From the NCBI RefSeq assembly GCF_023973825.1, contig NC_090125.1, positions 2,949,412-3,013,411 on the forward strand: a stretch of DNA of 64,000 bases. The letters are read 5' to 3'. Under the pieces are notes generated by a model. That model was not told where the DNA came from and searched no databases. It worked only from the letters and a program-made list of their open reading frames with translations. The DNA is from Plasmodium brasilianum. Its lineage: Eukaryota; Apicomplexa; Aconoidasida; Haemosporida; Plasmodiidae. Positions 36,030 to 47,825 of this stretch are shown here, in pieces (position 1 is the stretch's first letter; every line of letters starts with the position of its first letter). Position numbers and translations under genes: made by a program.

Positions 36030-36948
36030 ATGGCGTTAAAAATAAAGAACAAAATTGTAAAAAAAAAAGCCAATAGTAAGGGTACTACCAAAAGGAAGAA
36101 AGAAAAAAATGTAATAAATGAATTGAATGATTCTTTAAATTGTAATCCTTTCATGAAAAAAGAAGAAATAAAACCATTCATTTTAAGCATAGAGGATGAA
36201 AGGAAGGAAGACAACGAAGTAGAAAGAAAAGGTGAAATATAAACAGAAAAAAATTCAAAATTGCACATAGATAAAGTTTTAATCATGTTATGTTGACCTA
36301 TGGAAAAAATATTATTTTGTACATATAATTATGTATATACTTACAAACATACGTACATTTCTATTGCCTGTTCGCGTTATATTTATAGGGACATTTGAAA
36401 AATTACTAAAAAAAAGAATAAAGCAAATGAATAACAAATTAAAAGAACTAAATAAGGGGAATACTGAATTCAGGTAATACAAATACAAGAACATCCATGG
36501 ATGCAATTTATTCAAATTCATATATATATATGTATGTACATGTATAGGTGGGCATAAGTATGCACTCTTAATTAACTTGAAAAGAAGAAAGCTCGTTACA
36601 TCAGAGTGCTTTGCTTATATCACATATCTGAAGATTTTTTTATTTGCTATAATAATATTTGCATTATCATTTCATTTTTCATTTTCGTTTATAATAATAA
36701 ATATAGAAAGAAAATAATAATTATTGACATAATATGCATACATAGGACACACACATGCATAATTTTTTAGGCATATAAATGTTAACCGTTTTTTGCCATT
36801 TCATCATATATTTTTTCCTTTTTTTTTTTTTTTATTTTTATTTTGAAATTACAGCCAAATGTATGAAGATGATATTGAAAAATTAGGCAAAAGATGGTAT
36901 GAAAAAAAATTAGTTAACGATGTACCAAGAAAATTAACAATATTCTGA
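36030..36948 (+). CDS. Small conserved-looking basic protein, three exons, unknown
   Basis: Exons 36030-36231, 36389-36473 and 36855-36948 join cleanly (phases 1 and 2, GT/AG throughout) to 126 residues. The N-terminus is Lys-rich (MALKIKNKIVKKKANSKG), which would suit nuclear or nucleolar localisation. The middle is acidic, and exon 2 encodes a helical basic segment (FEKLLKKRIKQMNNKLKEL). The last exon ends in a Trp/Tyr-containing segment (EKLGKRWYEKKLVNDVPRKL). No domain recognised. Consistent splice phases and non-repetitive composition make it a real gene. A role with ribosomes or RNA is only suggested by charge. Confidence 0.65.
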
Positions 36949-37335
36949 AGGAGAAATAATTAGAAAAAATTATATGGTTATTGCAGCGGGGCAGAATATA
37001 CTCTTTACCTTTGTTTTAATTGTTTCTTCATTATTGTTCACCTTTTTTTTTTTTAACGATTTTCAAATAAGGAAAAGTATTTAGATCCATATATTAGCTA
37101 TTTAAAAGTACTTTTTTTCCTGCATCATTATTTGTTAAAAATTTGTAAACATTTTTTAATTTGACATTGAATAATGTCCAAGTTGTACATAAGATTCAAA
37201 CATTTTGTTTCTTGTACTATAAAACCTTATTATGTATTATGACAAATGCTGGGAATCTGTCAAACGATTGTTTTTTACTGCTGTGCATATAGAATATGCG
37301 ATAAAATAAGGTGCACGACCAAGTTATAAAAATTT

Positions 37336-37408
<73 letters not shown>

Positions 37409-37567
37409 GACGCGTAGGTAAGTAGTTGCTATTTAGATTTTATAACCTTTCAACTGCAGCTGTAGTACGTTACTGACGAAAAAAATACAAAGGTCAATAT
37501 TGTCTAGTCTATTTTATTTTAAAAAGGATATTTTAATGTAATTTAAAAATATAAGATAAATGTTTAC

Positions 37568-37598
<31 letters not shown>

Positions 37599-37876
37599 GT
37601 ATCCATTATGAAAAAAAAAAATTTTTTTGATACAACTTTTTATTCGTATTAAAAATTAAGGAAATCATAATAAGAATTATTATTTTGGGTAAAATGGTGT
37701 ATATATAAAAAAGAGATAACAAAATGTGCACGTTTTGCAAAAACTACCACTTCACTGCTGAAATATATAATGAAATTAATTACTTGGTGTGTGTAAAAAT
37801 GTATACATATATGGGTATACATATATATATTTTTTACATAAAAATATATATAATATACATGTTCACATAAGCCTGT
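36949..37876. other. Convergent intergenic region
   Basis: About 930 bp between the unknown gene and the end of ribosomal protein S2. It has a long TA tract (37340-37404), another TA-to-poly-T stretch near 37567-37600, and no gene. Confidence 0.75.
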
Positions 37877-38087
37877 CTAAACGGTTGTTTTAATTCCCTT
37901 TACATTTTGATAAGTTTCCAGGAAGTCGGACCATTCTTCATATGGAGATTTGTCAAAGTTTGTTACCTTCCATAAATCTGGTGTTAAATATCCGTATGTT
38001 TTACTTAAAGCGTTGAAAATTGCCTAAAATGGAAAAACGAAAATATACGCGGTGCAATAAGGGTAATTTAACGCGAAAATATACATG

Positions 38088-38128
<41 letters not shown>

Positions 38129-39099
38129 TTGTACATATGTGCACGAGTTTATAAGCATTTCCAATGTTCGTGCAAATAACATAATAAAATTTTTTTTTAT
38201 CAATTATTATAAAAAAAAAAAAAAAAAATCAATGCACACAAGAACGCTAATAAAACTATATTTAAAATGAAGAACATAATATCTCTTTATAAATAAAATT
38301 TCTTACTCTTAAAAAGTTTCCTCTCGTTTTTGTTTTTCCACAAGACGACGAAAAGCAATCTTTAATTCCTGCAAAATTTAACATTTTCTTTGTTGTTGGT
38401 GCACCAACAATTTGTGTACCTCTGGGTGCTGGTACTAAACGAATACGAACACTTCCACATTTTCCTGATACTTTCATAGGTACTGTGTGTGGATCACCAA
38501 TTTTATTTCCCCAATATCCTCGTCTGACTGGTATTAAAGAAAGTTTTGCAGCAATAATTGCACCTCTAATAGCTGTTGCGACTTCCTTTGCACACTTTAC
38601 ACCTAATCCACAATGACCATTTCCATCACCAATAGCTACAAAAGCCTTAAATCTTGTCCTTTGTCCAGCACGTGTTTGTTTTTGTACAGGCATAATTTTT
38701 ACAACGTCATCCTTCAATGGGTGTGCACATTCATTCGGTTGAAAAAAGTAATCAATAATTTGATACTCTTTTATTGGCAAGGAATGTAAATATATTTCTT
38801 CAATTGATACGATTTTTCCTTCCTTCACTAATCTTCCTAATTTCGTTACTGGCACCCAATTTTTCAAGTCATCTTCAGCTGAACTTCTTCCTCTAAAAAT
38901 TATGAACCGTTCAGGTAAAATTCAGCATTATTCGAATTTACGCGCGCGCATCGGTGTGTAACATTCATTAGTACTTCACGTATATTTATATAACAACAAT
39001 CAAGCATTTAAGTGCACATACACAAATACATGTATATATGAAACATACCCATTTACAACGATATCTGCATACACATATGCGTTGGTACGTACGTATGTA

Positions 39100-39130
<31 letters not shown>

Positions 39131-39552
39131 TCATTATTACCTTCCTCTTCCCCTTCCTCTGGCTCCTCTAGGTCCCCTTGGACCTCTTCCAAATCCCCTT
39201 GAAAAACCTCCTCTATCTAATATTCGTTAAAAAAGAAACATATATACATACATATGTATATTTTTAACTGTAATCACTACATACATCTCTTACATACTAG
39301 CAACCTTGTTCTCTTTAAAAATGACGCAATCTTATTGTACACAAAGATGTACGCATCCATTGTGCGTGCATATGTATATGTACATCATGTAAACAATCAT
39401 ATGTTTATGTATAACTTGATAATTTTTTAAAAACAGAATAAAGCAAAATAAAGAAAAATACAGCAAAATATAGCAGAATAAAACACAATAAAACAATATG
39501 CGTAAGCAAAATTTATCGTCATAGGTCAGCAAATTTGTAGTTTACCTTCCAT
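37877..39552 (-). CDS. RPS2: 40S ribosomal protein uS5 (S2), four exons
   Basis: Exons 39552-39546 (only 7 bp: ATG, GAA, G), 39216-39141, 38892-38307 and 38023-37877, phases 1, 2 and 0, total 271 residues. Exon 2 encodes the arginine/glycine (RGG) N-terminal tail typical of eukaryotic S2. Exon 3 carries the S5 core: [37 protein letters not shown] and [12 protein letters not shown], then the second S5 domain ([20 protein letters not shown]). Exon 4 completes the C-terminus with [13 protein letters not shown]. Part of the 40S subunit near the mRNA entry channel. The tiny first exon followed by a longer intron is common for ribosomal protein genes. Very high conservation makes this certain. Confidence 0.97.
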
Positions 39553-39813
39553 TGTTTATCAATTGGATTGTTTAAAAGAAGATGTTTGTTTATTTATATA
39601 AAAAGCTTTATATTTGTTTTTTCTTTAATTTTGTTAAATTATATATACATACATTTATTTTATAAACTTATTATGTATATGTATATATTATTTTGTTTTG
39701 TTTTTGTTTTTTTTTTTGAGGTGTGGGGGGGGAAAGGCATTCCACTTAGAACATAATTTATATTATATTTTTTTTTTTTTTTTCTGTAAGTATTCTTAAA
39801 TGTGATGAAAAAA

Positions 39814-39845
<32 letters not shown>

Positions 39846-41541
39846 TATTGATATATAATTTGTTTGATACTTATGCTTTTTTCTCACACGTAGAAATGTC
39901 GCTTATCAGTTTAAAGAAAAATATAGTCCTTATTATTTATCAAAAAAAGAAGTAAAAACATAAAAACTTTAAATAAATAAACGAATAAATAAAGATAACT
40001 TAGTAAAATTATAAGGTGCATATACTTTCCAAAAAATATAGTAATTAACCTAGAATATTTGCTGTTTCAGAAAACATATAAAAAAAAACGTTTACTTACA
40101 CAATTTACCGACGTGCATCTTTTTTATTTTTTTTTTTTTTAGTAAAGCTCATTTATATTTTCACTTTTAAGTATAGTGAGAGCAAAAAAAAGGGGATGAA
40201 TATATATTACTGTAAGGAATTTAAACCGTATTATAGTATGCACATAATCAAAAAGCGAGGGTTATTAAATTGTACATAAATATCGATACGATTTTAAGTA
40301 TTATAAATTTGAATATTTGTATATATATAGTCTACGTTTTTGTTGTCTCCTAGGTCCTAAAATACGCAAGTGCTTCAATGAACTTAGCTTGTAGATGGAA
40401 CAACTTGCTTTGGTGAACGTTTTAATTATTTTTTTTTCTTATGAAATATTTAAGAATTGATAAACTTTAAATTATTCTTAAGGTTTTATAAAGTAAATAT
40501 ACTCAAAGGTGAAATTATCCACTTTTCTCACCTGATATGCAATTTTATTGAAAAAAAAAAAAATTACGAACAAAAAAAAGTAGGAATATACTTTTTTTAG
40601 TATACATATGATGTAGTAATAATACAATTAAACTTTTGTTAAAAAACAAATAAATTCAACACCGTTTTAGAAGAAAATATGTAGGCATAACGTAATTTTT
40701 ACCGAAAAATTATACATTATCTTAATTATTTATAACTTAATGCAAGCTGCAAATTTATTTTTCCACCCATTCGTTTTTTGTTATATAATCGTCCTTCGTA
40801 AAATTTCCTTCACTCCGTTCATATTTACACATATATATACATGTATATATTTTTTTTTTTTCTGTTTCCGTGGTAATTGCATATTTTGTGTATTTACATA
40901 AAGGTTATGAAGAGAAAATAATTTTTTAAAGTAATATAAATTTTAATCTTTCCTGCGACTACCTAGCAATATATATGTTTTTGAAAATAGTATGTTGCAT
41001 TAGGAGAGTTTGTGCTATATATTTGTAAAGCATATATTAGCAGTTTAGTGGCAATCATTTGTTCATATGTGTAAAAGTATTATATTTATATTGATATTGT
41101 TAATTATTACTTTATAATAGGCCTATATACATACATATATGTATGTATGTATGAATAGAAGTAGCGTGTACAGCATATATAAACACCACACATGTGTACG
41201 GTCGTCTGTACATGTTAAAAAATACAGATAAAATTACCAAAAAAAAAAAAAAAAAAAAAAAACAGGTTTCATAAAAACTGAATATTTTTGCGAGAACCGT
41301 AAGGCAGGATAAAGATTTATTTTTTAACTTTTTATTGGGAATTTTACTTTTTCTTTTTTTTTTTTTGTTTTTGTCTTCCGTCCATTAGACCAAATATATT
41401 TTAATCAATTAGCAAAAAATACAAATGTTTTTTCGTGGATATATATATATATTTATATATATATGGACATGAGAAAAAAAAAGACTACCCATATTACAAA
41501 AATGGAATGGATATAAAATTTTTAAAAAATAGGATAAAAAA
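39553..41541. other. Divergent intergenic region with a possible tiny gene
   Basis: About 2 kb upstream of ribosomal protein S2. Mostly AT-rich with poly-T (39820-39846) and poly-A (41239-41262) runs. A possible two-exon plus-strand micro-gene (39896-39951 and 40354-40416) has an excellent acceptor (ttgttgtctcctag) and a protein-like second exon, but its phases do not match unless one A is added to the run at 39942-39948. On the minus strand, 40465-40320 is also open and protein-like. I cannot choose. Confidence 0.4.
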
Positions 41542-41834
41542 ATGAGTGAAAAATATGGTATTAAAAGACTTAAAGCGAGAAAAGCTGTGTCTCCCAATTA
41601 TGGTGACATGAACCTTAATAAAAAAAAAAGTTTAACAAGGTAAAGATTTAAATTATGGATTTGTACATGCGTATATATGAATATATATTTATATTTATTT
41701 ATTTATTTATTTATATATTTACTTATGCCCAATATCAATTATGCATTTTTTTTATGGACATAGAGCATGACAGTGTTGCAGATCCGTCTTTGTTTTTATG
41801 TAACATAGATATGGAAAGACGTCGAAATTTTTAA
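41542..41834 (+). CDS. Possible two-exon small protein, unresolved reading frame
   Basis: Exon 1 (41542-41639) encodes a basic, non-repetitive peptide (MSEKYGIKRLKARKAVSPNY...) and ends at a GTAAAG donor. A TATGGACATAG(AG) acceptor starts exon 2 at 41764 or 41766. As written, the AG at 41764-41765 gives a short tail of about 15 residues. The frame that looks most like protein (HDSVADPSLFLCNIDMERRR, stop 41832-41834) needs one more A in the 10-A run (41620-41629). Product would be about 55 residues, not recognised. Confidence 0.38.
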
Positions 41835-42213
41835 TTAAATGAGTCTTTATTCTGCATTATTTGTATATATATATATATATATGTACAATACGGGAAAAAA
41901 GAAAAAAAATTGTAAACATGCAACTTTTTCGAAAAAGCATTATTACAGTTCAAAGATCATACAATATGATCACGTTCATCTGGTTAACTTAAATAAAAAT
42001 TATAAAAAAAAAAAAAAATGGAAAGAAGAAAGCAGAATAAATAATAAAAAAAAAAAAAAAAAATTATGTACCTTTTTGAGTATTTTATTTGAACAAATAT
42101 TTTAAAGCTGTTGCCAGGTTGTAATTTATTATTTTTTTTTGTTTTTTTTTCAAACTTTTAAGTTATATTAAAATAGCTTACGTTATTAAAAACGTATACG
42201 TATATAAATACAA

Positions 42214-42257
<44 letters not shown>

Positions 42258-42636
42258 GTTTTTTTTTTTTTGGACAAAACATAATAAGCTCTTTTTTGGT
42301 AGCAACGTCATAATACATAATTTGCTTGTCTATTTTGGGCATAAATATATATATAATAAACACAAAATATAAAAAAATAAATACATAATATATAAAAAAT
42401 ATATACATTATATATAAAAAATATATACATTATATATAAAAAATATATACATAATATATAAAAAATATATACATTATATATAAAAAATATTTACATATTA
42501 TATAAAAAATATTTACATATTATATAAAAAATATACGCATTATTTATAAATAATATATGAATAATGCATGAATAATAAATGAATAATATATAAATAATAT
42601 ATAAATAGTACATAAATAATATATAAATAATATTAT

Positions 42637-42673
<37 letters not shown>

Positions 42674-42759
42674 CGGGCATATATATTGCACGTATGTACA
42701 TATACACCTATATGTGCATATACAGCCAAATCGCCCTTGTTAATACATACTAATTTACA
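41835..42759. other. Intergenic region upstream of glutaminyl cyclase
   Basis: TA tracts (42218-42254, 42642-42666), a 22-bp imperfect tandem array (42362-42545, atatataaaaaatatatacat) and ATG-AATAAT runs. No gene seen; promoter presumed within. Confidence 0.7.
42362..42545. repeat. AT-rich 22-bp imperfect tandem repeat
   Basis: About seven to eight imperfect copies of a unit like atatataaaaaatatatacat. Confidence 0.8.
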
Positions 42760-44094
42760 ATGTGTGTGTGTAGATGTTTCAGGAGGACCGTCATTTTTGT
42801 GGCCGTAGTTGTTGTTATGCTCATAGTTGCCGCTGTTTTGTTAATTCTACATTTTGTAAAAAATTCAAATGCGACAAATGGATTTCCATTTCCAATAGGC
42901 ATATATACATATAATGTGATAAATAAATATGATCACATTCATGATCCATCAGACGGGAATTTAGTAAGCATAGATCCAAGTATAATTCGAAAGGATGCAA
43001 ATAAATATCCCTTTACTCAAGGATTATTATTTTTAGATAATGATACATTAATTGAATCCTCAGGATTATATGGTTATAGTTATTTAAGAAAATTTAATTT
43101 ATCTACAAGTAAGACAGAACAACATTACAATTTAAAGAGTAATTATTTTGCAGAAGGAATTACAGTATTAGTTGAACCATCCACTTACAAAAAATATATT
43201 TTAATGTTAATGTATAAAGAAAAAAGAGTATTTGTTTTTGATTTTTATTCATTCATATTAGAGCATATGTTTGAATATGATTTAGATGGCTACGGTTTAA
43301 CGTCTAACTTAAATGTAGTCTATTCAGAAGAGACACTAAAAAAAAATAATTTTGCATCTCGTCAAAAATTGTGGGCAACATCGGGGGATGATTTTCTTTA
43401 TGAGCTTGAAATTCCCCATGAATTTTTAAAAGAAAAGAAATTATCTATAGCCAAAAAAACAAAAATCACTTGTGCAGGTTTTTCGATCGAACGTGTTAAT
43501 GAATTAGAGTATCATTTCGAAACTGATTCTATTTATGGAAATATATTTTTAACGGAATTAATAATTGAGTTAGATATCACTAGTGGATCCTGCCTTAAAA
43601 TAATCAGTCTTCGTGGACTAGTTGAACAATGCGATAACTATGTATGAATTGCATTTTTATAGTTGCATGTGTTTGGTGATATTGGCTATTTATTACCATG
43701 TGTGTGTATATGCTTATTTGAATTGGTGTATTAATGGGTACATTAATGGGTACATTAATGGATATATGAATGGATGCATGAATGGATGCATGAATGGATG
43801 CATGAACGCGTATATATATATATTTATTTATATGCACAAGTATATATATATATTTATTTGTGTGCATCTGCTTCTTTTCTTTTAATTTTATAGGATGCAA
43901 AGAAAAAAAACATAGAGGCCGTGCCAAACGGTGTAGCAATTAACCCCAGAAATAGAAAAGAGCAGTTACCAAACTTATTAGTAACGGGAAAACTTTGGTC
44001 CAACATATTTGAAATAAAACTTGAAAAGAATGAAAAATTAAGTGCCGGAGTAATTTTGAGTGAATATTTCAAATTAATAGGAGAAAATCTCTAA
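42760..44094 (+). CDS. Glutaminyl-peptide cyclotransferase, membrane anchored, two exons
   Basis: Exons 42760-43641 and 43894-44094 (phase 0, GTATGA donor, TTTATAG acceptor), 360 residues. After a short basic stretch (MCVCRCFRRT) a single hydrophobic segment (VIFVAVVVVMLIVAAVLLIL) anchors the protein as type II. The rest is a plant/bacterial-type beta-propeller glutaminyl cyclase: YPFTQGLLFLDNDTLIESSG, then YAEGIT-like FAEGITVL, and LWATSGDDFLYEL, EFDITSG-like LDITSG, and in exon 2 VPNGVAINPRN and LLVTGKLWSNIFEI. These match the family blocks FTQGL, ESSGLYG, FAEGIT, NG(I)A and VTGK(L/W). The enzyme forms pyroglutamate at protein N-termini. It is convergent with the HDP gene. Confidence 0.9.
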
Positions 44095-44215
44095 AAATTT
44101 TTATGTGTTAAGAGCGGAGCAGTCGTTGTGCACATACGTTCTTATGGTAATGCTCATTCCAATATATGTATGTAGGGGTTCACAAACATTATCATGTGTA
44201 GGTATTTGTATTAAA

Positions 44216-44249
<34 letters not shown>

Positions 44250-44413
44250 ATACTTATATACATAATGATTCTTCTTTGATACCGCCGTACATTCGAATTT
44301 ACCCTTTTTAAAATTGACACCCTGATAGTTTTTAATTCCATTAGTTAAATGACCATTTAAAATAGAATAGTAGTTAACTATATTTTTTTATCACAATTAT
44401 ATATTTTTATATG

Positions 44414-44444
<31 letters not shown>

Positions 44445-45050
44445 GTGAATAGGCTTTGCAATCATCAATGTACTTATTTATAAAATAAAAGCTCAAACAC
44501 TTTTAAAACGTTTATTCATTAAAGATGATATTCATCTATATGTGTATGTGTACACCTTTGTGTAAAATGTGTAAAAAGTTATTCGTAAAATATATGCATA
44601 TTCGGAAGCTTCACTTTCTTTTTTTTTTTGTCTTGTTATTTGTGTAATTTTTCACAAGTGGGTAGTATATTACTATATTTTAAAGTCAATAACAAATAAA
44701 AAATACAAAGATAATTGGAATGCAGAAAAAGGAGAAAACAGCAAGGTGGAAAAGCGGTAAAAGTTCAAAGCGGTAAAAGTTCAAAGCGGTAAAAGTTCAA
44801 AGCGGTAAAAGTTCAAAGCGGTAAAAGTTCAAAGCGGTAAAAGTTCAAAGCGGTAAAAGTTCAAAGCGGTAAAAGTTCAAAGCGGTAGAAGTTCAAAGCG
44901 GTAAAAGTTCAAAGCGGTAAAAGTTCAAAGCGGTAAAAGTTCAAAGCGGTAAAAGTTCAAAGCGGTAAAAGTTCAAAGTGGTAAAACTTCAAAGCCGTAA
45001 AAATATCCCAAATAATCCTTTTTATGCATTTTCAGTAAATTATAAAAACG
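44095..45050. other. Convergent intergenic region with a 16-bp array
   Basis: Lies between the ends of glutaminyl cyclase and HDP. It contains a TA tract (44216-44240), a 31-T run near 44418-44447 and the tandem array at 44750-45003. No gene seen. Confidence 0.75.
44750..45003. repeat. 16-bp tandem repeat (gcggtaaaagttcaaa), about 15 copies
   Basis: A very regular array of about 15 copies of gcggtaaaagttcaaa. Internal copies are almost identical; one has aga for aaa, and the last copies have gtggtaaaac and gccgtaaa variants. It ends less than 50 bp from the HDP stop codon. Its unit is richer in G+C than the surrounding DNA. Confidence 0.95.
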
Positions 45051-46148
45051 TCAATGATACGCTGAAATGTCTAAATGTTCGTGAAATATTATTGGCCTGT
45101 TCACAATATGTGCCACTCCGTTGTGACATTTCATGTTCGGCCTAATTATTTTGGATTTATTCAAATAAATCGCATGATCACAATTTTTGAATTCTCCTTT
45201 TATTTTTACCATTAAGTCGTTGTTCATTAAGTTTGTAATTTTTTCTGGAGCTTCCCTTTTTTCGTTGTACATTAACCACTGCAAAAATGGAAAGAAAAGG
45301 AGAAAAAAGGAATCAGAAAAAAGAATAAAAAAATAAGAAAAGCAAAAGTAATATAACAAATCGGGAAAAGGGCGTTTACATAAATACATCACTGGAAGCA
45401 AACTAAAAGCTCCTTCTTATGCCATTTTTACGACGGCATATATATGTGTATCGGCTCAAAGCATGAATATAAATACATAATGCAATAAATACACATGTAT
45501 ATATATGCACGAACCCTTTCAAAGGAACAATTCACATAAAATGTGCTTTATCTTTTGAAATGTTTATACTAACTGGTTGGTATGAAGATCCATATAAATC
45601 CCTATATAGCCAATAATCTCTTGTGAAATGATTTAAAACAAATTCCGATAATTTATTATCATCGTGATATAACTTATTTAAACTTTCTTTGCTAATTAAT
45701 TTTAACGCCTCATTTGATGGAAGAAATCCTGTATAAGGGCCTTCTAAGGACAACTCATGAATTAGAGATGTACCAACTAATAAAAGAAAAAAATAAAATA
45801 AAAACAAAAAATAAAGAAATTCAAGTGTGACCAGGTATAACATTAAATAATAAAAATGTAAAAATGAATAAGTGTAGTAATAAATATACGTACATAATTA
45901 ACTGTAGACATGTGATTATAAAATGATGTTTAACCATTTGGGTGATTTAAAAAATTCGAAAAAAGTTTTAATTCATTGTGTGAGAATATCAAATTAACTA
46001 ATGTCCTTTTAATAGGTTTGTGTTCAAAACACCAATAAACTTTTCTGTTAATACTTTCTGGGTTGTTTGTTACCTTCTGGGGTTTCCTTAGTCCCCCGCT
46101 ACGAGTATACAATCTTTTAATAACAAAAATGTAAAATGTGTATTTCAT
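45051..46148 (-). CDS. HDP: Heme detoxification protein (fasciclin-like), three exons
   Basis: Exons 46148-45935, 45776-45574 and 45278-45051 (phases 1 and 0), 214 residues. The protein begins MKYTFYIFVIKRLYTRSGG and continues RKPQKVTNNPESINRKVYW, then fasciclin-like blocks HELSLEGPYTGFLPSNEAL and LSEFVLNHFTRDYW and the motif RDLYGSSYQPWLMYNEKREA. Exon 3 gives KIIRPNMKCHNGVAHIV. This is the Plasmodium HDP, which converts heme to hemozoin and lies in the food vacuole after host-cytosol trafficking. His residues in NH, CDHA, CHNG and AHIV blocks could serve heme binding. The C-terminus runs about ten residues past the PIIF block where I recall the P. falciparum protein ending, adding His-containing residues. 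Intron borders are canonical. Confidence 0.93.
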
Positions 46149-47825
46149 ATTTTGTATTTACACGTATTCGCAAATGAGCGAATAAGCACATTGGTAAACA
46201 AGTGTGTACAGGTGTTTGCACGCGCATACATGCAATTATAAGCACGAATATACACATGCACATACACCCACGTACATATATATATATATAAATATATATA
46301 TATATATGTATTTATTTATTAAGTAGAGCCCTCATGTTGGACAAAAAATAAAATAAAAATAATTAACTGTACACGGTAACTGCTGTACATTTAGTTCAAA
46401 CATAAAAACGATAAATATTAATACATTTTATGAATGTATGCAAGGCGAATTCACGCATATATTAGCGAATATGTGCATTTCCTTCATTTTTATCAGCGTC
46501 CGAAAAAATAAATAAATGAATAAATATAATATAAAAAATATTTAAAATACATAAAATACATAATATACATAAAATATTTAAAATACATAAAATATATAAA
46601 ATATATATGATAGGATAAAATAATGTAGATATTTGTATCCTTTTATATTAATTTCAAATTTCAATTTTTTTTTTTAATTTTTTTTTTTTTTATCTTGAAT
46701 AGGAAAGTGAAATAATCTTTTTATAAAATGAAAAAACATTTAATTTTAAGTACCATACTGCCTATGCACTGACAAATAAAAAAATAAAAATCGGTGAAAT
46801 GCTATATATTTGCATATTTAATAAATAAAAAAAACAAAGAGAATTTTAATCATACTACTTTATAAAATTTTTTTACTTTTTTTATTGCTCATTTATGTTT
46901 GTTGATATTATTGCTTCATATATTTTGTTTTACGAAAGGAAATATATTTACGTGCGCAGTGTTAATACAGCAACGTGTGTGTACGTTATACATGCATATA
47001 CATATGTGCGAATATATACACGTATGTATGGGTGAATATATGTTTGCATGAGTGTACATATACGTACACTTATACAAGGCGGGAATGTAAGCAAAAATAT
47101 GCGCAATGTTTGCAAATAGTCTAACGTATTCTTTGCTTGCTTAAGTAACTCTATACGTACCCTTGTTAATTTTACGAATATCACGTGTTAACACAAAACG
47201 TCCTTAACGGTTTTTTAGAAAAACTGAAACAACTTGTTACATAACTTATTCAAAATAGTACCTAATCTTTTTTGTACGAATTCTTTTTTTTTTTTTTTTT
47301 TTTTTTGTCAGCCGTATTTTTGTATCCCATTAATATGAATAATAAACACTTGGGGGGACCAGTTTGAAACGCTGTTAGTTTAATTTTAAATCCCTAATAA
47401 GTTATTTTGCAACATGTATTTTATTTTATTTTTTTTAAATAATTTAAAGAGAAGGGATGAAATAAGTGTACATATGTATATATGAATATATATACATATA
47501 TATATGATTAAATATATGTATATGCATAAATTTCTACGTGTATGTTGATTTTTGAGAGACAGGCGAGTACATTTTAATTTCGACATTTTGTAAAACTTGA
47601 AAAAACAAAAAACAACAGACGAAAAAAACAAAACAACGAAAGAACGAAAGAACGAAAGAACGAAAGAACGTTGCTATTCTTTCCCTTTTTCTTTTTTTTT
47701 TTTGCATTATTATGCCATGTATGAATAGCTATCATTAAGTTAAGGACGGTTAGGGCAAGAACAAAGACAACTTTTAGAGGAATACATTTACGTATACCAA
47801 TTTTTTAAAGTAATATAAGGAAAAG
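46149..47825. other. Divergent intergenic region
   Basis: About 1.7 kb between HDP (leftward) and the coiled-coil gene (rightward). AT-rich with TA tracts (46277-46307), an octamer array (gaacgaaa, 47636-47668) and a poly-T run (47286-47306). A minus-strand frame at 47184-46948 begins with a mixed-codon segment (MIFVKLTRVRIELLKQ) that then becomes translated TA repeats; it could be a short exon but I cannot support it. Confidence 0.6.

Noticed and set aside
44750..45003. The 16-bp array as a possible CRISPR
   Set aside because: Units are directly adjacent with no spacers, in a eukaryotic nuclear genome; it is a simple tandem repeat.
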